From Tigriopus japonicus (taxonomy: Eukaryota; Arthropoda; Copepoda; Harpacticoida; Harpacticidae): a stretch of DNA of 64,000 bases. Below, piece by piece: positions 21,479 to 34,394 of this stretch (position 1 is the stretch's first letter; each line of letters opens with the position of its first letter). The stretch spans positions 3,516,217 to 3,580,216 of the forward strand of contig CM021318.1 in assembly GCA_010645155.1 (NCBI GenBank), in the 5' to 3' direction. Position numbers and translations under genes: made by a program. The notes under the pieces were generated by a model. The model saw only the letters and a list, made by a program, of their open reading frames with translations, ran no database searches and was not told the origin of the DNA.

Positions 21479-24400
21479 ATGGCTAAAGGGACACGATCAA
21501 GCAGAAAAACAACAACCGTGGCATGGAACAACGTTAACAAGAACACAACTGGATCAGGGTCCAACATCATGGCTGCTGAAAGACATGTACTCAAGAAAGC
21601 TAACAATCAACAATCAAGATCCCCGACGAGTTTGTTGGAACTAACCAAACTCTCTAGCGTGATCTTGTTCCTCATCTGTTATTTGCCCAATCCAGGTTCC
21701 ATATTCTCTCTTTATAGAAACCTTCGTTTCACATCAATTGATCTGAACCTTTTTTGTTGTTAATAGTCGATGCATATCAACCCGGGTTTATTTCTCCACT
21801 TGAAAATACTACCGTGGCTTCTGGGCGATCAGCTCATTTTACCTGTGTAGTGAAGCATTTGGGTGGTCACAAGGTTTGTTTTTTCAAAAAGCATCACCTG
21901 GGAACCTTCATTTTCTAATCAGTTTTCGTTTATTAGGTGGCATGGTTGCGGTCGGATTCGAAGGCCATTTTGGCCATTCATACCCATATGGTCACGAACA
22001 ACCCGAGGATGTCTGTGGAACACAATGGTCATAATAGTTGGACCTTACGATTGAGTAATGTACAAAGGAATGACTCCGGAATTTACATGTGTCAGATCAA
22101 CACTGAGCCAATGACGAGTCAGGTAAGAGCAGTTTCGAAATGGAAAAACGCCGAAATAAATCAGAGGTTCTGAAATCAAGTATTGCATATCACGTTAAGG
22201 AATTCATCTAAAGTGCAATATGAATTCATCTAAAGTGCAATATATTTTACCAAAATATTGAATTGGAGAATATGCGGTAGTGTCAATTTTCTAACAATGA
22301 TAAGTCAAACAATAAAGTGAGCGGGTCCGAGAGGAAAAATATGAAACTAAAGTTTGAGAACAAATTCTCAAACATTTTTTAAACCGTGACATGAAAGTTG
22401 CGTCCAAATCATACTTTGAACGCGAAACATACGTTAATACTGTAAGATGGATAGTTTAGCCCAAGGACCACTGAATTTCACTGGACTGGGAGGCTAACGA
22501 AAAGAATCATGATTTTCATTAGGAACAAAGCAATTGTATTCTTCTGCAAATGAGAACTTGTCGATGTTGACTTGAGTACGAATTTCAATTTTCAGCTCAA
22601 TTGAACGTCGATGTCAAAAGTTATGCTCTCTCAAAGTTCAGTGCAAATCCTACCGAGAATGAATGAACTAGCCCTTTTCTGGTAATTGTTTTACCACAAA
22701 AGGGCAAACCCATTGCAGCAATTCAGTGCTTCTTGTTTACACCTATCGAAGTGCTCGTGTTCCTCAACAAGTTTCTAGAATATCTATAGATTACCAAGAA
22801 TCTAATTTAAAGTTAAATAAGTGAGAAATTATGTCTGGAACAGAACAACAATTGTCGATTGGATGTCCCGGTGTTTGCTTCTTACACGTTTCAACCAGGC
22901 ATTAAATTGCTTTGAAAAATAGTGAATGGCGGGTATTAAATTCCATTCGCTCTTTGAGAAAGGAGAGTGGTTTGGAAAGACCTCCAACCACAAATAACGG
23001 AAATATTAACATTCTACCATGATTCCAGATCTGATCTTGACTAAAAAACTCAAATAATCTCGACCAAAAAACTCCGCTGATAAAACAACGATAATTAAGC
23101 CCTTAAAATTCACTGGCTTTTCGCTGTTACGTGTTACTTTTTCCTCAAATCACAAATGTTCGCAATTTTTGAGAGGAACTTGGATTTTTGTTCTACATTA
23201 GTGTCCACATAATTCATAATTTACAAAGTAAAAAAAGGAAATTTGATATAAATATTAACCCTACTCTTCAAAATTTTGGAGACTTCCTTAGAAATAAAAA
23301 CTGAGTGCCACATCATTTGTCACCAAAAAAAGCTATCAAAAGAGTTCTTCTGGGATTACTGGAAAGGCGGTGATTATCCTGAATATTTTCAACAACAAGA
23401 ATGATCGCAGTTTTGAAGTTCCTTATAGTTTGTTTGTCATTAGTTAGTAGACTTGCCAACAACGACTGTTTTTTCTCTCAGCTGTTTTCTATGGTGTACG
23501 TATCACAAATTGAATGTTCTTGAATTATTTCGACACGTGAACAAATATCTTGATGAAAGTACATAGAGAAACGTTTTGTTTGTTAGAGTACTTGAACAGT
23601 AGCATTGAGGACATTTGGAGTCCCAAGAATTTTATATTTTGACTTGGAATTTGCTGTTTGAAAGACAATTCTAGCTTTGTTTTCTTCCTATTTAAGCTCA
23701 AACGAGGATCATCAATTATTTTTTGCCTTTGGAGCGCAATAAATTTAATGATTTGATATGGTGAAAATCACGAATTACATTTAGTTCAGTTTTACTAAAG
23801 GCTTTATATACAAAGAAGGGCAAAGGTCTGGAATCGAAGGTCTTCTCTGATTAGAGGGTTCTTCGGGACCCAAGTTCTGATTGGTCAATTAACACCTTGC
23901 GGCAGCGTGACTGTATGCGGCATGTCTTGAAAGCTTTTGCCCCAGGAAAATTGCAATTAAATGGCTTTCAATTCAATAGATACAAGTTGCAGATACAAAT
24001 TGGCATGTTACTACATAGAGAAATTTCAACATTCAGTAGCATTTTTTTCTTTTCTTCAAACAAAGTCCAAGAACACCAATTTGGAAATGGCATGTAAAGT
24101 GCCACCCTTTGTTCAGCAACTGAGATCCCCTGTCTTCTCCTTGCCCTCCCAATCTCTTGTGGAGTAGAGATCATCAGCGTGTCCAAAAAAAGAAAGGGGT
24201 TGACTCTTTCCACTTTTTCATACAGTATCATGTCTAAAACTTCATAAATTTGTTGGGGCCTCTCTTTCTAAGTCGTGTAAAACATTCAATATGTTAATCT
24301 TAATTTAGAAGCTATGAATTGGTGATTTTTTGGGATCTTGAAATTTTGAAAGCTTCCAAGACAAGCCGCATTTAGTCACGTTGGCGCAAGGGGTTGATTA

Positions 24401-27400
24401 ACCAATCAGAACTTGGGTCCCGAGGAACCCTCTAATCAGAGAAGATCTTCGATTCCAGACCTTTGCCCTTCTTTGTATATAAAGCCTTTAAGTTTTACCA
24501 CAATTTTTGGCCAAGTATTCCACGGTAAAGCGCTGAATTCATGGGCATTTTAAAAACTGTTGGAAATTCTCAACACGGAGTCGAAGTCAAAAAATGGAAA
24601 CACATACCCAAAATCTGTGAAATCAAAAATGAGCAAAATTGGTCACATTTTCCCACATCTTAGAAACTTTACAATTTTCTAGCTTTTTTCTATTTCTTGC
24701 TTTGCCTTGACTTTGCCGTAATCAGAACTATGAAAGTTAAATTATTTGCTTTTTTGCAATATTTAAATGTCTAAAACAGACACTTTTAAAACTTTTGTGA
24801 AAAAATGAGGCTAAAGCGATCTTAAAACAACTCCACACTTGAAATAATATGACCTGTTGTGGATTTCCCTGAGGACAATAATCTTTTTTATAAATTATGC
24901 TCAAACCATCAATTCCTTTTTCGGTTAAGGGGTTGTTAAGCTACAACTAAAAATGTGTTGCTCCGTTTAGCGTTTTATCCTACATCATAGATATCTAGAC
25001 CCTGGATGTCGTACGGAAAATTGAGGTGACCGCTTAGTTGGCTAGAGGAAGGAATGAAGCAAAGAAGCAAGTTTTTCATTTTTTGGTGTTGTTTGCTCAT
25101 TCTTAATGATCCTGTTTAACTATGAACATAAAATTCTCCCATTTTCTTGTTGCTTGAAATACTATCTAACCATTTTACCTGCTAAGGGGAAGGTTATTGT
25201 AGTCATATTTGCATCTTTCTTCCTGAATGGTTGATTTTTACCATGTGATTTTTTTGCTGCCAATCTATTTTTTCACATAATATAGACAAGTTTGCAACAA
25301 ATTATTTCCTGTTCCTTCCCATCTATTTTACAACGTGTTTGATAACATTGATTTATTTATGTATTTATTGAAGTATATTTTAACAAGAAGTATTTCATTA
25401 CATTTGCTTAATGCACTAGAATATATAACACTATATCCTTCCAGGGCATAGTTTCCCTTAATTTTTGTTGCATTTGTGGTCTAATTCATCACTGTTATTG
25501 TTTTCAGAGGATAGACAGTCTTTGCATTTATCCTTAACTATTTTTCCAATCTTGGTGAAAGGAATAAAGGACTAAGAAATTTTCCTTGGAACAAATCAGA
25601 AGCACATCCTACTCACAAATGTATAAATGTTTTGAGAAACTATGATAGTTATAGTCACAAAAACTAACATCAAAGTGGAATTTTTCAAAACCAAAGCTGG
25701 CTGACAATGATGTATCTTCCGGAAAAGTTGATGAAACTTGAAACTTTGTGTGAAAAGGCTGTTTCAAAGTGAACTGGATTTGATAAATTGTCCAAGATTT
25801 TTGTATCATAAGTAAAACAGGGAACAACCTCCAAACCAAACATTTGATGGATGGCTTAAGATTGAACACACTATTGACTTCTATTGCTCATCTTGACTTG
25901 TTGATCTTGATGGAGCAATGTTATGTTAGGCATAATTGTATCAACATTGCTAAGCCATCATTTGTTTTACATAAAAAGGCAATATGCAATTCTAGACAAA
26001 TTATGTTTAACAACATTGGTCACCTTAACTTTTGACAAATACAACCAGCAAGTAAAATGTATGAACAATGTAAAATGAAGAAAAAAGTTACAAATAAACA
26101 AATCCTCAATGCAAATGGCAAGTGAATTGAAAACACAAAATTTTGATCACTAAGACAATTCCATATTTTTGCACCTTTTAGGACTGTAGTCCATTGCACA
26201 GATAAATTAAAACAAACACCTTTTGCTCCAATTTTTCTCATTTTTCTTCATCATAACACCTTGATGAGTGCAAACACCTTATGACTTGAAAGAGTTAACA
26301 TAAAGACCTTAGAAAGCCAGTTCTTAGCGCCCTAAATATTTTTGGATTGTGTTTAACAAATGTGGAGATAGGTTTCATTCTGCCAAACAAAATTGGTCAT
26401 TAACTATTCAAGCCTTGTTGTGATGCATCCAAAAAAAGCAACCAAAATGAGGTGCATTGCAGCATATTGGTTATTCATACTTCAAATAAATCTAGATTTG
26501 CCCACCTTTGTATGCACTTCAGTAGATCTCAGTGAATGGAAACTCCTGAACATATCTTTCAACACATGTGTTTGTTGGTCATTGATGACTGAAGTTCCCC
26601 ACCACTCATAGAGCCCCTTTGGTCTCAACCTGGTGCCCACCACTTCACTTCACACCCCTTCAAAAATAAATGAAGACCACATTTGACTTGGTTTTTATGG
26701 ATTTTTGTTTCCCGACGCTTTAAATTCAACCACAATCAGGAACAAACTGAAGTGCATCCTTTATAGACAACTACTGGCATTGTCAAGGGTCACAAACATT
26801 TAGAGGGCAAGTCAAATTTCTAATCTTGTGTCATAATATTTTGAGACAAGATTAATGAGATGGACCCAAAACATACTATTCATTTGGAGATCATTATTCA
26901 ATGTTCAATTATTGCACAACTTTGTCCATTCTTCTTTTTGAAAAACTAGTCTTGATTGGGCTCAAGTCAAAATAAGTCTAACCCTGAACATCACTTGGGA
27001 AGCCAAATGAGTCTACAGTAAATGGGCTCAGAATTTTAGCCAACCAAGTGGTCGGAGAGGTTGGGCGATTCTGTTCCGTTAGTCGTCCACTCGAGACGTC
27101 CATGCCTACATTAAGGGTCTCGGCCTCCTTTTGTTTTGAAATTCTTCACTAAAGTACGCTAAGAGGGTGACCGATTCCCGCCCCTAAGTGTAACAGCTTA
27201 GTGTGTAGAAACGGATTATTTTGCAAGAAAATAACTTTATTTGTTGTGCGAATCTTACAGACAAGCCTAGAATAATTTACACACCCAAAAGATTGCAAAA
27301 ACCCAACCCTAACCCACAAAATGAAGGTTCTTGATTCTACGTTTTCTCAAGTAACTTTGCTGTAAAAAAGTAGGACATTCTCCTGAATTCAATGCCATGA

Positions 27401-30400
27401 TTTGCACTTAAAACGGTTTTAGTTCAGCAATTGGTGGTTTCAAGGCTCAATGTGAACGTAAGAAGAAATAAAAAGGGTTGAATGAGTAAAAGAACATCTC
27501 AAACTTTTATCCCAGTGCCTTCCAATTACCATGTAAAGACTGTCAAGAAACAGCTTCTTCAGGCTTGAATTATTGCTGACTATGTAGCAACTTAGGCTTA
27601 AATAGAACTTTTCGTCAACAAAAAAAGAAAACTGACACTGAAACATCAACTAATTAATAAGTTACTGTCATAGTATTTCAGGACAAAAATGTGTGTCATG
27701 ATAAATTTTGATTAGCATTTCTCAAGTATTAAAATGGCAAGTGAAAAAAACAATAAACATAACAGTTTTTAAACAAAGTCGGAAAACCATCACTTGCCTA
27801 ATATGCTTATGTTTCAAAAGAAAAGATAATGAATAAAATCAAACCCGTTTAAGACAAAAGAGTCTCAGTCAATGGAACCTTGCCAAAAAGTGCAACAAAA
27901 TAAATTTTAATTGATCCTCATTATTTTGAAGTCCATTGAAGTCAAATTAATTTTTCAGGCAATGTTATTGTGATGAATTCGATTTTTTGAGGTAGTAATT
28001 TAATTGTAATTTATTACATTTCATCAAGTCATTTACCCAACTCTGACTGGAATTGACAATCTATCCCTCTCAGAAATTATCTAAATCATTTCCTTTAATA
28101 TTTGTCTGCCTAATTTTGATTAGAATTGAGAGTTAGCAATTTCAAGAATGCAACCAAACCACATTGGTACTTTTCAACTTAGTCATTCAGCCTTGAACAG
28201 CACGTGAGTGAGATAAAGCAGATTTTGTCAGAAATCATAGCATTGAATTCAGAACAATGTCCTACTTTTTCTGTTGGGGTCACGTGCCTGGCTGTCCACG
28301 TCATTACATGACGTCACGAGGCCGAGACCCATATATATATATACCCAAAACAATTCCGTTAATGCAGAAGTATCATGTTCACTCCACAATAATGTTAAAC
28401 TCTAGGGAGCTTAAAACTTGGGCATTTTTTCCATAAACCTCTTGTTAAACAGACCAATTGATCAAGTCCACAAACTTGGTGGATGGACAACCCAAAATCC
28501 GACGACTTCTTTCTTTTGGGTGGGTGGCAGAGGCAATGAGTTATAGGTGTAATGGTCGAGTGATCTTGGGTGTCCACCCAGTCCAACATTCTCCCTCGTG
28601 CTTTCGTTTCCCAACGTTGTCCTCCAAAAATGGAACACTCTCCTGAAGGTGATATGGGAGCCCTCAGGAATAAAGAATGGATATTGCTGTTTCTAAAATC
28701 CGTTTACGGGTGTGATTTTCGAATGGCCCTTTCATATGTCACCATTTCGTACTAAAGAATGGCCAAGTGGGCGAAATCCTTTCAAAAAATGTGGGAACCA
28801 ATGTTGATTCGAGATAGAAACATCTCATTCCCATTCATATATTGCTATAAGCCGAAATTATGTATCTTTTTTAACATGTTCGTACTACCAAAATGATTCT
28901 TTCTTACGAGGCAAACTTTATCATATAATTAGAAACCAAATCCAAGCTTTCTCCACATTCCTCGTGTTGTCTCTAAAAAGAGAATGCTCTTGAAGGGAAA
29001 GAATTTGGGACAATCTTGGTCGGATTGTTCCAATGTGGTGCAGTAATGAAATTAGCACGAAAAAATTGCCCTGCAAGTCAGAAAGTCAACAAACTTTAGA
29101 GGGTTGAAGAAACTAAGACCGTTCTTGTGGTTTTGAGGCTAACTAATGAGTCAGCGGTTGTGAGCATTTTGGTAAATAACAATTTCCATCGAGATTCGAT
29201 TCGTCGAGAATTGGGTGCCTGATGCACCAATTCCAAGTTCCACTTGCTTCGATTGCACAAAAATTGGGTTTGACCACTTGAAAGATCACTGAAAATAATA
29301 GTTGTTTTTATTTTCAAACCCTAAACTAGCCTTCTTACCAGACATGTTTAGCACTGAGGAGAAGATCCTGATGTAAAACAAATTGAAGCTTTTCCAATCA
29401 AACATGTTCCAAACAGTGTCGAAATACTCCAATGATTCCTGTTCCTTTTCATTGACACCTTGGCTATGAAAGGGCTACTGACTGGATGCTCTTGGCCCCA
29501 TTGTCTTCTACTTCCTGAATCTGTTTCATTGAAAATTTCCTGTGTTCGCTCTCGTCGATGTTGGTTCTTTCCCCACCAGCACTTCTATTGCACCCTTGTT
29601 CCCTTAACTAGATCTAAATTCAAGACCTGTTCTTCATTCTCTTCTAATTCACTACAGCCCCCTTTTTTCTATTGGAACGAATACTGCATAAGAGGTTCTA
29701 GTAAACCCTATTCGTAGCATATCCAAAGATAACAGTTCAACACCTGCTGGTTTGTATCACGAACTCGCTAATCAGAACAAATTTCTTTTCAAGAGATTCT
29801 TGAGACGGCTGTCTGTGTTTTCCACCGTTGGGAACAGATCCCACTTTTTCACTCTCCTGATTAGAATTAAACGTAGAAATCAGTGGCAAAACTATCCCCA
29901 AGTACCCAAATCTCCGGGGCATGTGCGTGTATGTGTGAGCCCCCAATGGGTGACACGAAACGTGTAGGTACCAATATGGATCACCTTAACCCCATTAGCA
30001 TAAATCTGTGTTCCCCATCAGGATGCAGTGAGCTTGATCCAGCCTTTGGTGCCAAACGGGGGACAAGCTCGCCACGTCCCACTGAGTACGAGATCCCCAA
30101 TTTGATCCTGCTCCACAAAAGTGAATCGGAAGATTGGAAACACCATGCAGCCACGAGAGAAGCATGATGCTCCAAATTGTTCCACACGTGCTGCTTCACT
30201 CTGGTCCTCTTTCGTTCCTATTGCACAATTCCCTTTGGAAGTGAAATTCTCGCTTGTAAATGAAAGTCGAATCATTTTCGACTTTGACTTGAGAATTTGT
30301 GATTCGCATTCAAGATCAGCGGGACCATCAATAACTAACAAGAAGGTGACACATTTTTCCTCTCTTTGTTCCCCACCAATGGAGGCACCTTTCTCGCAAA

Positions 30401-33400
30401 TAAGCTTTCCTCTAGGTTAGACACCGTTTCAATGTTGAAAGAAAATCATCTGACTTATACATTTGTAGCCTGAATTAAAGTTCCTTTTTGTATGCAATGA
30501 ATTCAAAGATTGGTCAGGTTGATATTTTGGTCTCATATTTGAAGAGTAGGCCTATATCGGTCCCTTAGCTGATTTAGCGAAATGGTCTCACCGTATTGTG
30601 TTTCCCTACTCAATCAAGAAGAAAGGTTTTAAAGTAACTCAGAGAGGAAGGAAGCTGAGGACGCCAACACCTCAAGGCACAAGAGAGAGACGGATCAAAG
30701 CACCCATCTTTATTTCCAAACATCTGAGCTCTTTCTAAAGGATCATCATCAGAGTAGATCGGGCTGCACCGATCTCAACACCTGTTTCTTTGGTGTCATT
30801 TCCTTTAAAAGCCTGTCCCAAATTGGAACGCGTTGCCCTCAATGACTCTTTCCAAATTTCTTCCAGATTGGCATGTTAAGTGTGGTTGAGGCTCCCGATA
30901 TCCTCTACAACGAGACCTCCAACGACACAATTGTCCTGGAAGGGGCCGGATCTCGATTGCGATGTGAGGCTCGTGGATATCCCGAACCTACGGTCACTTG
31001 GCAACGGGAAGATGGCGCGCTGATCGCCCTTCGTCACGAAAGCGGAAAAACTGAAAGAGGTACTCGGAATCTCCGATGCAGATGCCATGTTAATGATCAT
31101 TTCATTTTCCCCCCGACACGTGTATAATCTAGACAAAGCATTCCTTTGAATGGGGAAAAAGTTGAGCCGAGATTTCGAGTTAATTGGATCAATATCATGA
31201 TGTTCTCACGTTCGAGGAGCTTGAGTTCCCCTTCTTTCTCACTTACTTTCAGTAGTTGATGTTCTTGACCACATTGGGAACAACTGGAGGTCAATAGAAT
31301 GGAACAATGGGGAATCACGCTCACACCCCTAACCTCTAAAAATGATTCCCTTAAGGAGAGAGGATGTTCCCAATGAAAGCTAGAACCTGTTTGGGACACC
31401 TCCACTTAAATGAAAGAACCTGAATGGATCCACTTGAGGAAATCCAACAGGAACTCGCGTTTTCCTTAACCATAAAAGATGACGACTGAAACAAAGTGCA
31501 GATATCGTTGCATTCAGTGATAAGTTCCCAGTTGAATTTGAGTGATATCTCAAATTCACATCGTTCTTTCAGTTCCCACAGTGTAAGATGAGCTGGTGGA
31601 TCTTGAGTTGGTTCCAAGAACATGAGGGAACTGTTAGGAACACATACGATCCCATGCGAAAGTTTCAAGAGTTTTCTCGCCCAACTTGAAATTTATCTTC
31701 ATAAGTTGCGAGCTTTGACTTAGATTAAATGACGGCAGGCACAAATGCGCCTACGTTGCTAGCGAATTACTACATAAGAAGGTACGGACTGACTACAAAA
31801 CCCCAATGTTCTGACACAATGGGAACCGCAATATGAGTTCTTCACATTGTTTTAATTGAAAATTGGCTTTCCGACTCGAGGACTTTCCTTCTATTGAATG
31901 CACTGAAAATCGAAATGTTCCACTCTGGTTCCAACATGGAACTACTCCGAGAAATGTGTCTGATACTCAATCTACTTAAAGTCAAGGAGCGAGCTCAATG
32001 GTTCAAGTAGTTTTTTGTGTGTGATAGAAAGAGTAGTGGAACAGCTAGAGGACGAAAAAGCAAGACGACGGCGGATCAACCGGTTCCAGTCCCACTTTTC
32101 TTGGGACAAAAGCCAAACTTATTAGTATTCTGATCCTGATCCTTAAGGGTGCTAAAAGGGAAAATTCTTCACTGGCTGATTCTAACTCCAACTCCAAGTG
32201 CTTCAAACTCAGTTACAACATTCAGTAGGGCGAAAAAAAGGGAACTGATGGAATTCGATTGGCGCCACTTTTCTGAATCTAATTTGTGATTCGACGCAAA
32301 CGACTGAGATGTTACCTTTTATTCGTGGAGATTAAATGTTCGCAAATTTGTTCATAAGAAGTAAACTTTTTTTAAAAGTTTTCTTGATAGTGGTAGTCAG
32401 GGCTTTTATATGGATTCAGTAAAGGGAAATTGATTTAAGAGCCACTTAATGTGTGATTCCGAAAACACAATCTCCAAGGGGCTGTAAAATGATTATGGAG
32501 AAAAAAGATTCTAGATTATTTAAAGTTGACAGACTGCACTGGGTTCCGAGTTGAAGACGGATTGCTTGAGGGCAAATGGATTTTGCCTGTTATTTGAGTC
32601 TCATTGGAATATTTATTGCACTTGCCACTCGTTGGAATGTCATTCGAACATTGCCAAAGCACCAAACAAATGAATTGGGCCACATTTTTTTTCTCCTCGC
32701 AATGCAAAACCGTTTTCTCTTTCAACATATGTGTGTATTATTATACAACTGCCAATTTTCTAGTTGAGCGAGTTGAAGGCAGCGATTTGATCCTGAATCG
32801 TCTGACACGAGCTGACATGGGAGCCTATCTCTGCATTGCATCCAATGGAATCCCGTCACCCGTTTCCAAAAGAATAATGGTCCATGTTCATTGTGAGTTT
32901 GAAAGCGTCAATTACATCTATGAAAAAGAGGTAACGGTTGAGAGTTTTTGCAGTTCATCCTTTGGTCAAGGTTCATGATCAAATTGTGGCCACGACACTT
33001 GGATCATCGGTGAAGTTGTCGTGCACAGTTGAGGCTTCTCCTCAATCCGTCAATTTCTGGGTAAAGCGCAGTTCTTCTCTGACCGAAATGGGTAAGATTA
33101 CCAGGTTGCGTGAAAACAGGAAAAGACATTGCGCTCAGAATTGCATTTCGGGTATCCACAGATCAACCTATCAATCCTAGTCGTCGTTTTCAACCCTTGG
33201 AATTCAAGGAGTCACCATATTCGATTCTGATGACTTTGGCAATCAAGGATGTCAGGATGTCAGATTTAGGAAACTACACTTGCATTGCTAGGAACTCCAT
33301 GGGCTCAGTGAAAGGAACTGTTTCCCTACAACGTGAGTAGCTTCCCCAGAAAAAGAATTAGCAGCAACCACAATGAGATAATTTTATTTCAGAAATGTAC

Positions 33401-33724
33401 ATTCCTTCGACAACGCCATTACCAACTCAAACCTATCTGGATGAGGACCTCAATCGTACCGATAATCGCTCCAAGAAGAAACCTGAAAAGAGACGCAAAT
33501 CAAAAGCTAAATATGAAGTGGAACCGAATAGTCACGAGAGTTTACGAACAGATCTCACGCAACCTACGTACATTTACGCTGTTGGCTCAAATCAGGAGGA
33601 ATACATCGATTCATACGACGAAGGCCAAAGTCGATGGGGACAGACTATGCTCAATTCTGTCTCGATGATTAGGCCATTATTGATCGGTTCAGCTTTTGGG
33701 ATCCTTATCTCGAGAATGCTCTGA
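21479..33724 (+). CDS. DIP/lachesin-like three-Ig cell-surface receptor, probably GPI-anchored
   Basis: Eight coding exons, 21479-21695, 21767-21873, 21937-22122, 30867-31059, 32764-32892, 32954-33091, 33162-33332 and 33393-33724, close in phase to give 490 aa. A long N-terminal lead with a hydrophobic segment (about 58-70, SSVILFLICYLP) would be the signal sequence; the start could instead be Met31. Three Ig domains follow with cysteine pairs C99-C160, C203-C258 and C301-C364 and the usual Trp and DxGxYxC residues (DSGIYMC, DMGAYLC, DLGNYTC). A basic, low-complexity stalk leads to a C-terminal hydrophobic tail (RPLLIGSAFGILISRML) typical of GPI attachment. Phrases such as HLGGHKVAWLRSDSKAILAIHTH, APDIL and YLCIASNG match the Dpr-interacting-protein/lachesin family, neuronal adhesion proteins that bind Dpr partners in synaptic matching. 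The donor of exon 1 (GTTCCA) is weak. Orthology to a particular DIP is not resolved. Confidence 0.83.
23794..24493. mobile_element. non-autonomous element with about 145-bp terminal inverted repeats
   Basis: Left arm 23794-23938 and right arm 24348-24493 are reverse complements at about 90% by eye (shared blocks CTTTATATACAAAGAAGGGC and GGGACCCAAGTTCTGATTGG). The 410-bp interior has only short frames. Length and structure fit a long-TIR MITE or fold-back element. No clear target duplication was found, so the superfamily is open. Confidence 0.8.
27115..28330. mobile_element. probable non-autonomous TIR element, about 1.2 kb
   Basis: Exact 13-bp ends GGGTCTCGGCCTC (27115-27127) and its complement (28318-28330) are accompanied by a subterminal inverted pair, 27364-27403 against 28232-28270, with about 85% match. 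The interior has no supported open frame. The right end carries palindromic TGACGTCA and CACGTG motifs. A (TA)n run directly follows the right end. Confidence 0.5.
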
Positions 33725-33979
33725 AGACCACTAATTGTAGTCTCAACTTGTTTTCTTTCATATCATACACCAAAATGACTCATTACTCGGGTAAATGACG
33801 CATTGTTAAAACGAATAGTAAAAAACAAGAACAATGTTCGATTAATTTTTCCGCAAGTGTGGAACTTTGAATCTTCAATGCACACTGAATATCAAAAACT
33901 TATACAAGTTATAGCCATTACAATCTTTATTACCATTCCTCCTGTAGACCCAATCATTTCTACAAAATCTAGACAGTTC

Positions 33980-33985
33980 AATAAA
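33980..33985 (+). terminator. candidate poly(A) signal AATAAA of the DIP-like gene
   Basis: Canonical AATAAA 256 bp after the stop codon and well before the next gene. Confidence 0.45.
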
Positions 33986-34394
33986 AACAGATTACAACTT
34001 AATCGTCTTTTGAAATAAGCATGTTGTAAAAACATTTCATACTTTATCCCTTACAATGACACTCAAGAAGAAATAATCTATTGATAAGGATTCATGAATC
34101 TGATTAAACTCTGTCTTATCTGTCTTTCTCTGGTTGGATTAGTTTGCTCTTTATACATGAAAAGAGTCCCAGGTTAATGAAATAGATAAGCGCGTGCTTT
34201 TGGAGACCCAATCATAAGAGATAATAGCTTCAGTTGTCTTTTAACAAAAGTGCGTGTATTCTACAGAGCAATTTAGCAGACTTTGAAATAAATCATTTCT
34301 ACCCATATTGGGGTAGGTTTTATTGTGTTTGTGGAACTCATACTATAGTTCAAAGCAAGTGTCAAGTGGTGAACGTTCGTTTTTGAACTTCACA

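Larger units (their letters stand above)
22123..30866 (+). other. large intron 3 of the DIP-like gene
   Basis: An 8.7-kb phase-0 intron separates the first Ig domain from the second. Donor CAG|GTAAGAG and acceptor TTTCTTCCAG are strong. It holds two inverted-repeat elements (23794-24493 and 27115-28330) and AT-rich sequence without recognised exons. Its length suggests intronic regulatory sequence, which cannot be shown here. Confidence 0.7.

Noticed and set aside
21346..21606. Minus-strand frame with a signal-peptide-like hydrophobic start
   Set aside because: It is antisense to the first exon of the DIP-like gene, whose phase and signal sequence fit the downstream Ig exons.
27301..27318. 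AACCCAACCCTAACCC resembling telomeric repeat
   Set aside because: Only two or three imperfect units, of a type not typical of arthropod telomeres; most likely chance within a repeat element.
33092..33119. 28-bp intron in the third Ig domain of the DIP-like gene
   Set aside because: It restores frame, but a 70-bp intron 33092-33161 with the same donor and acceptor TATCCACAG also restores it, matches the usual intron size here and gives a better family alignment.
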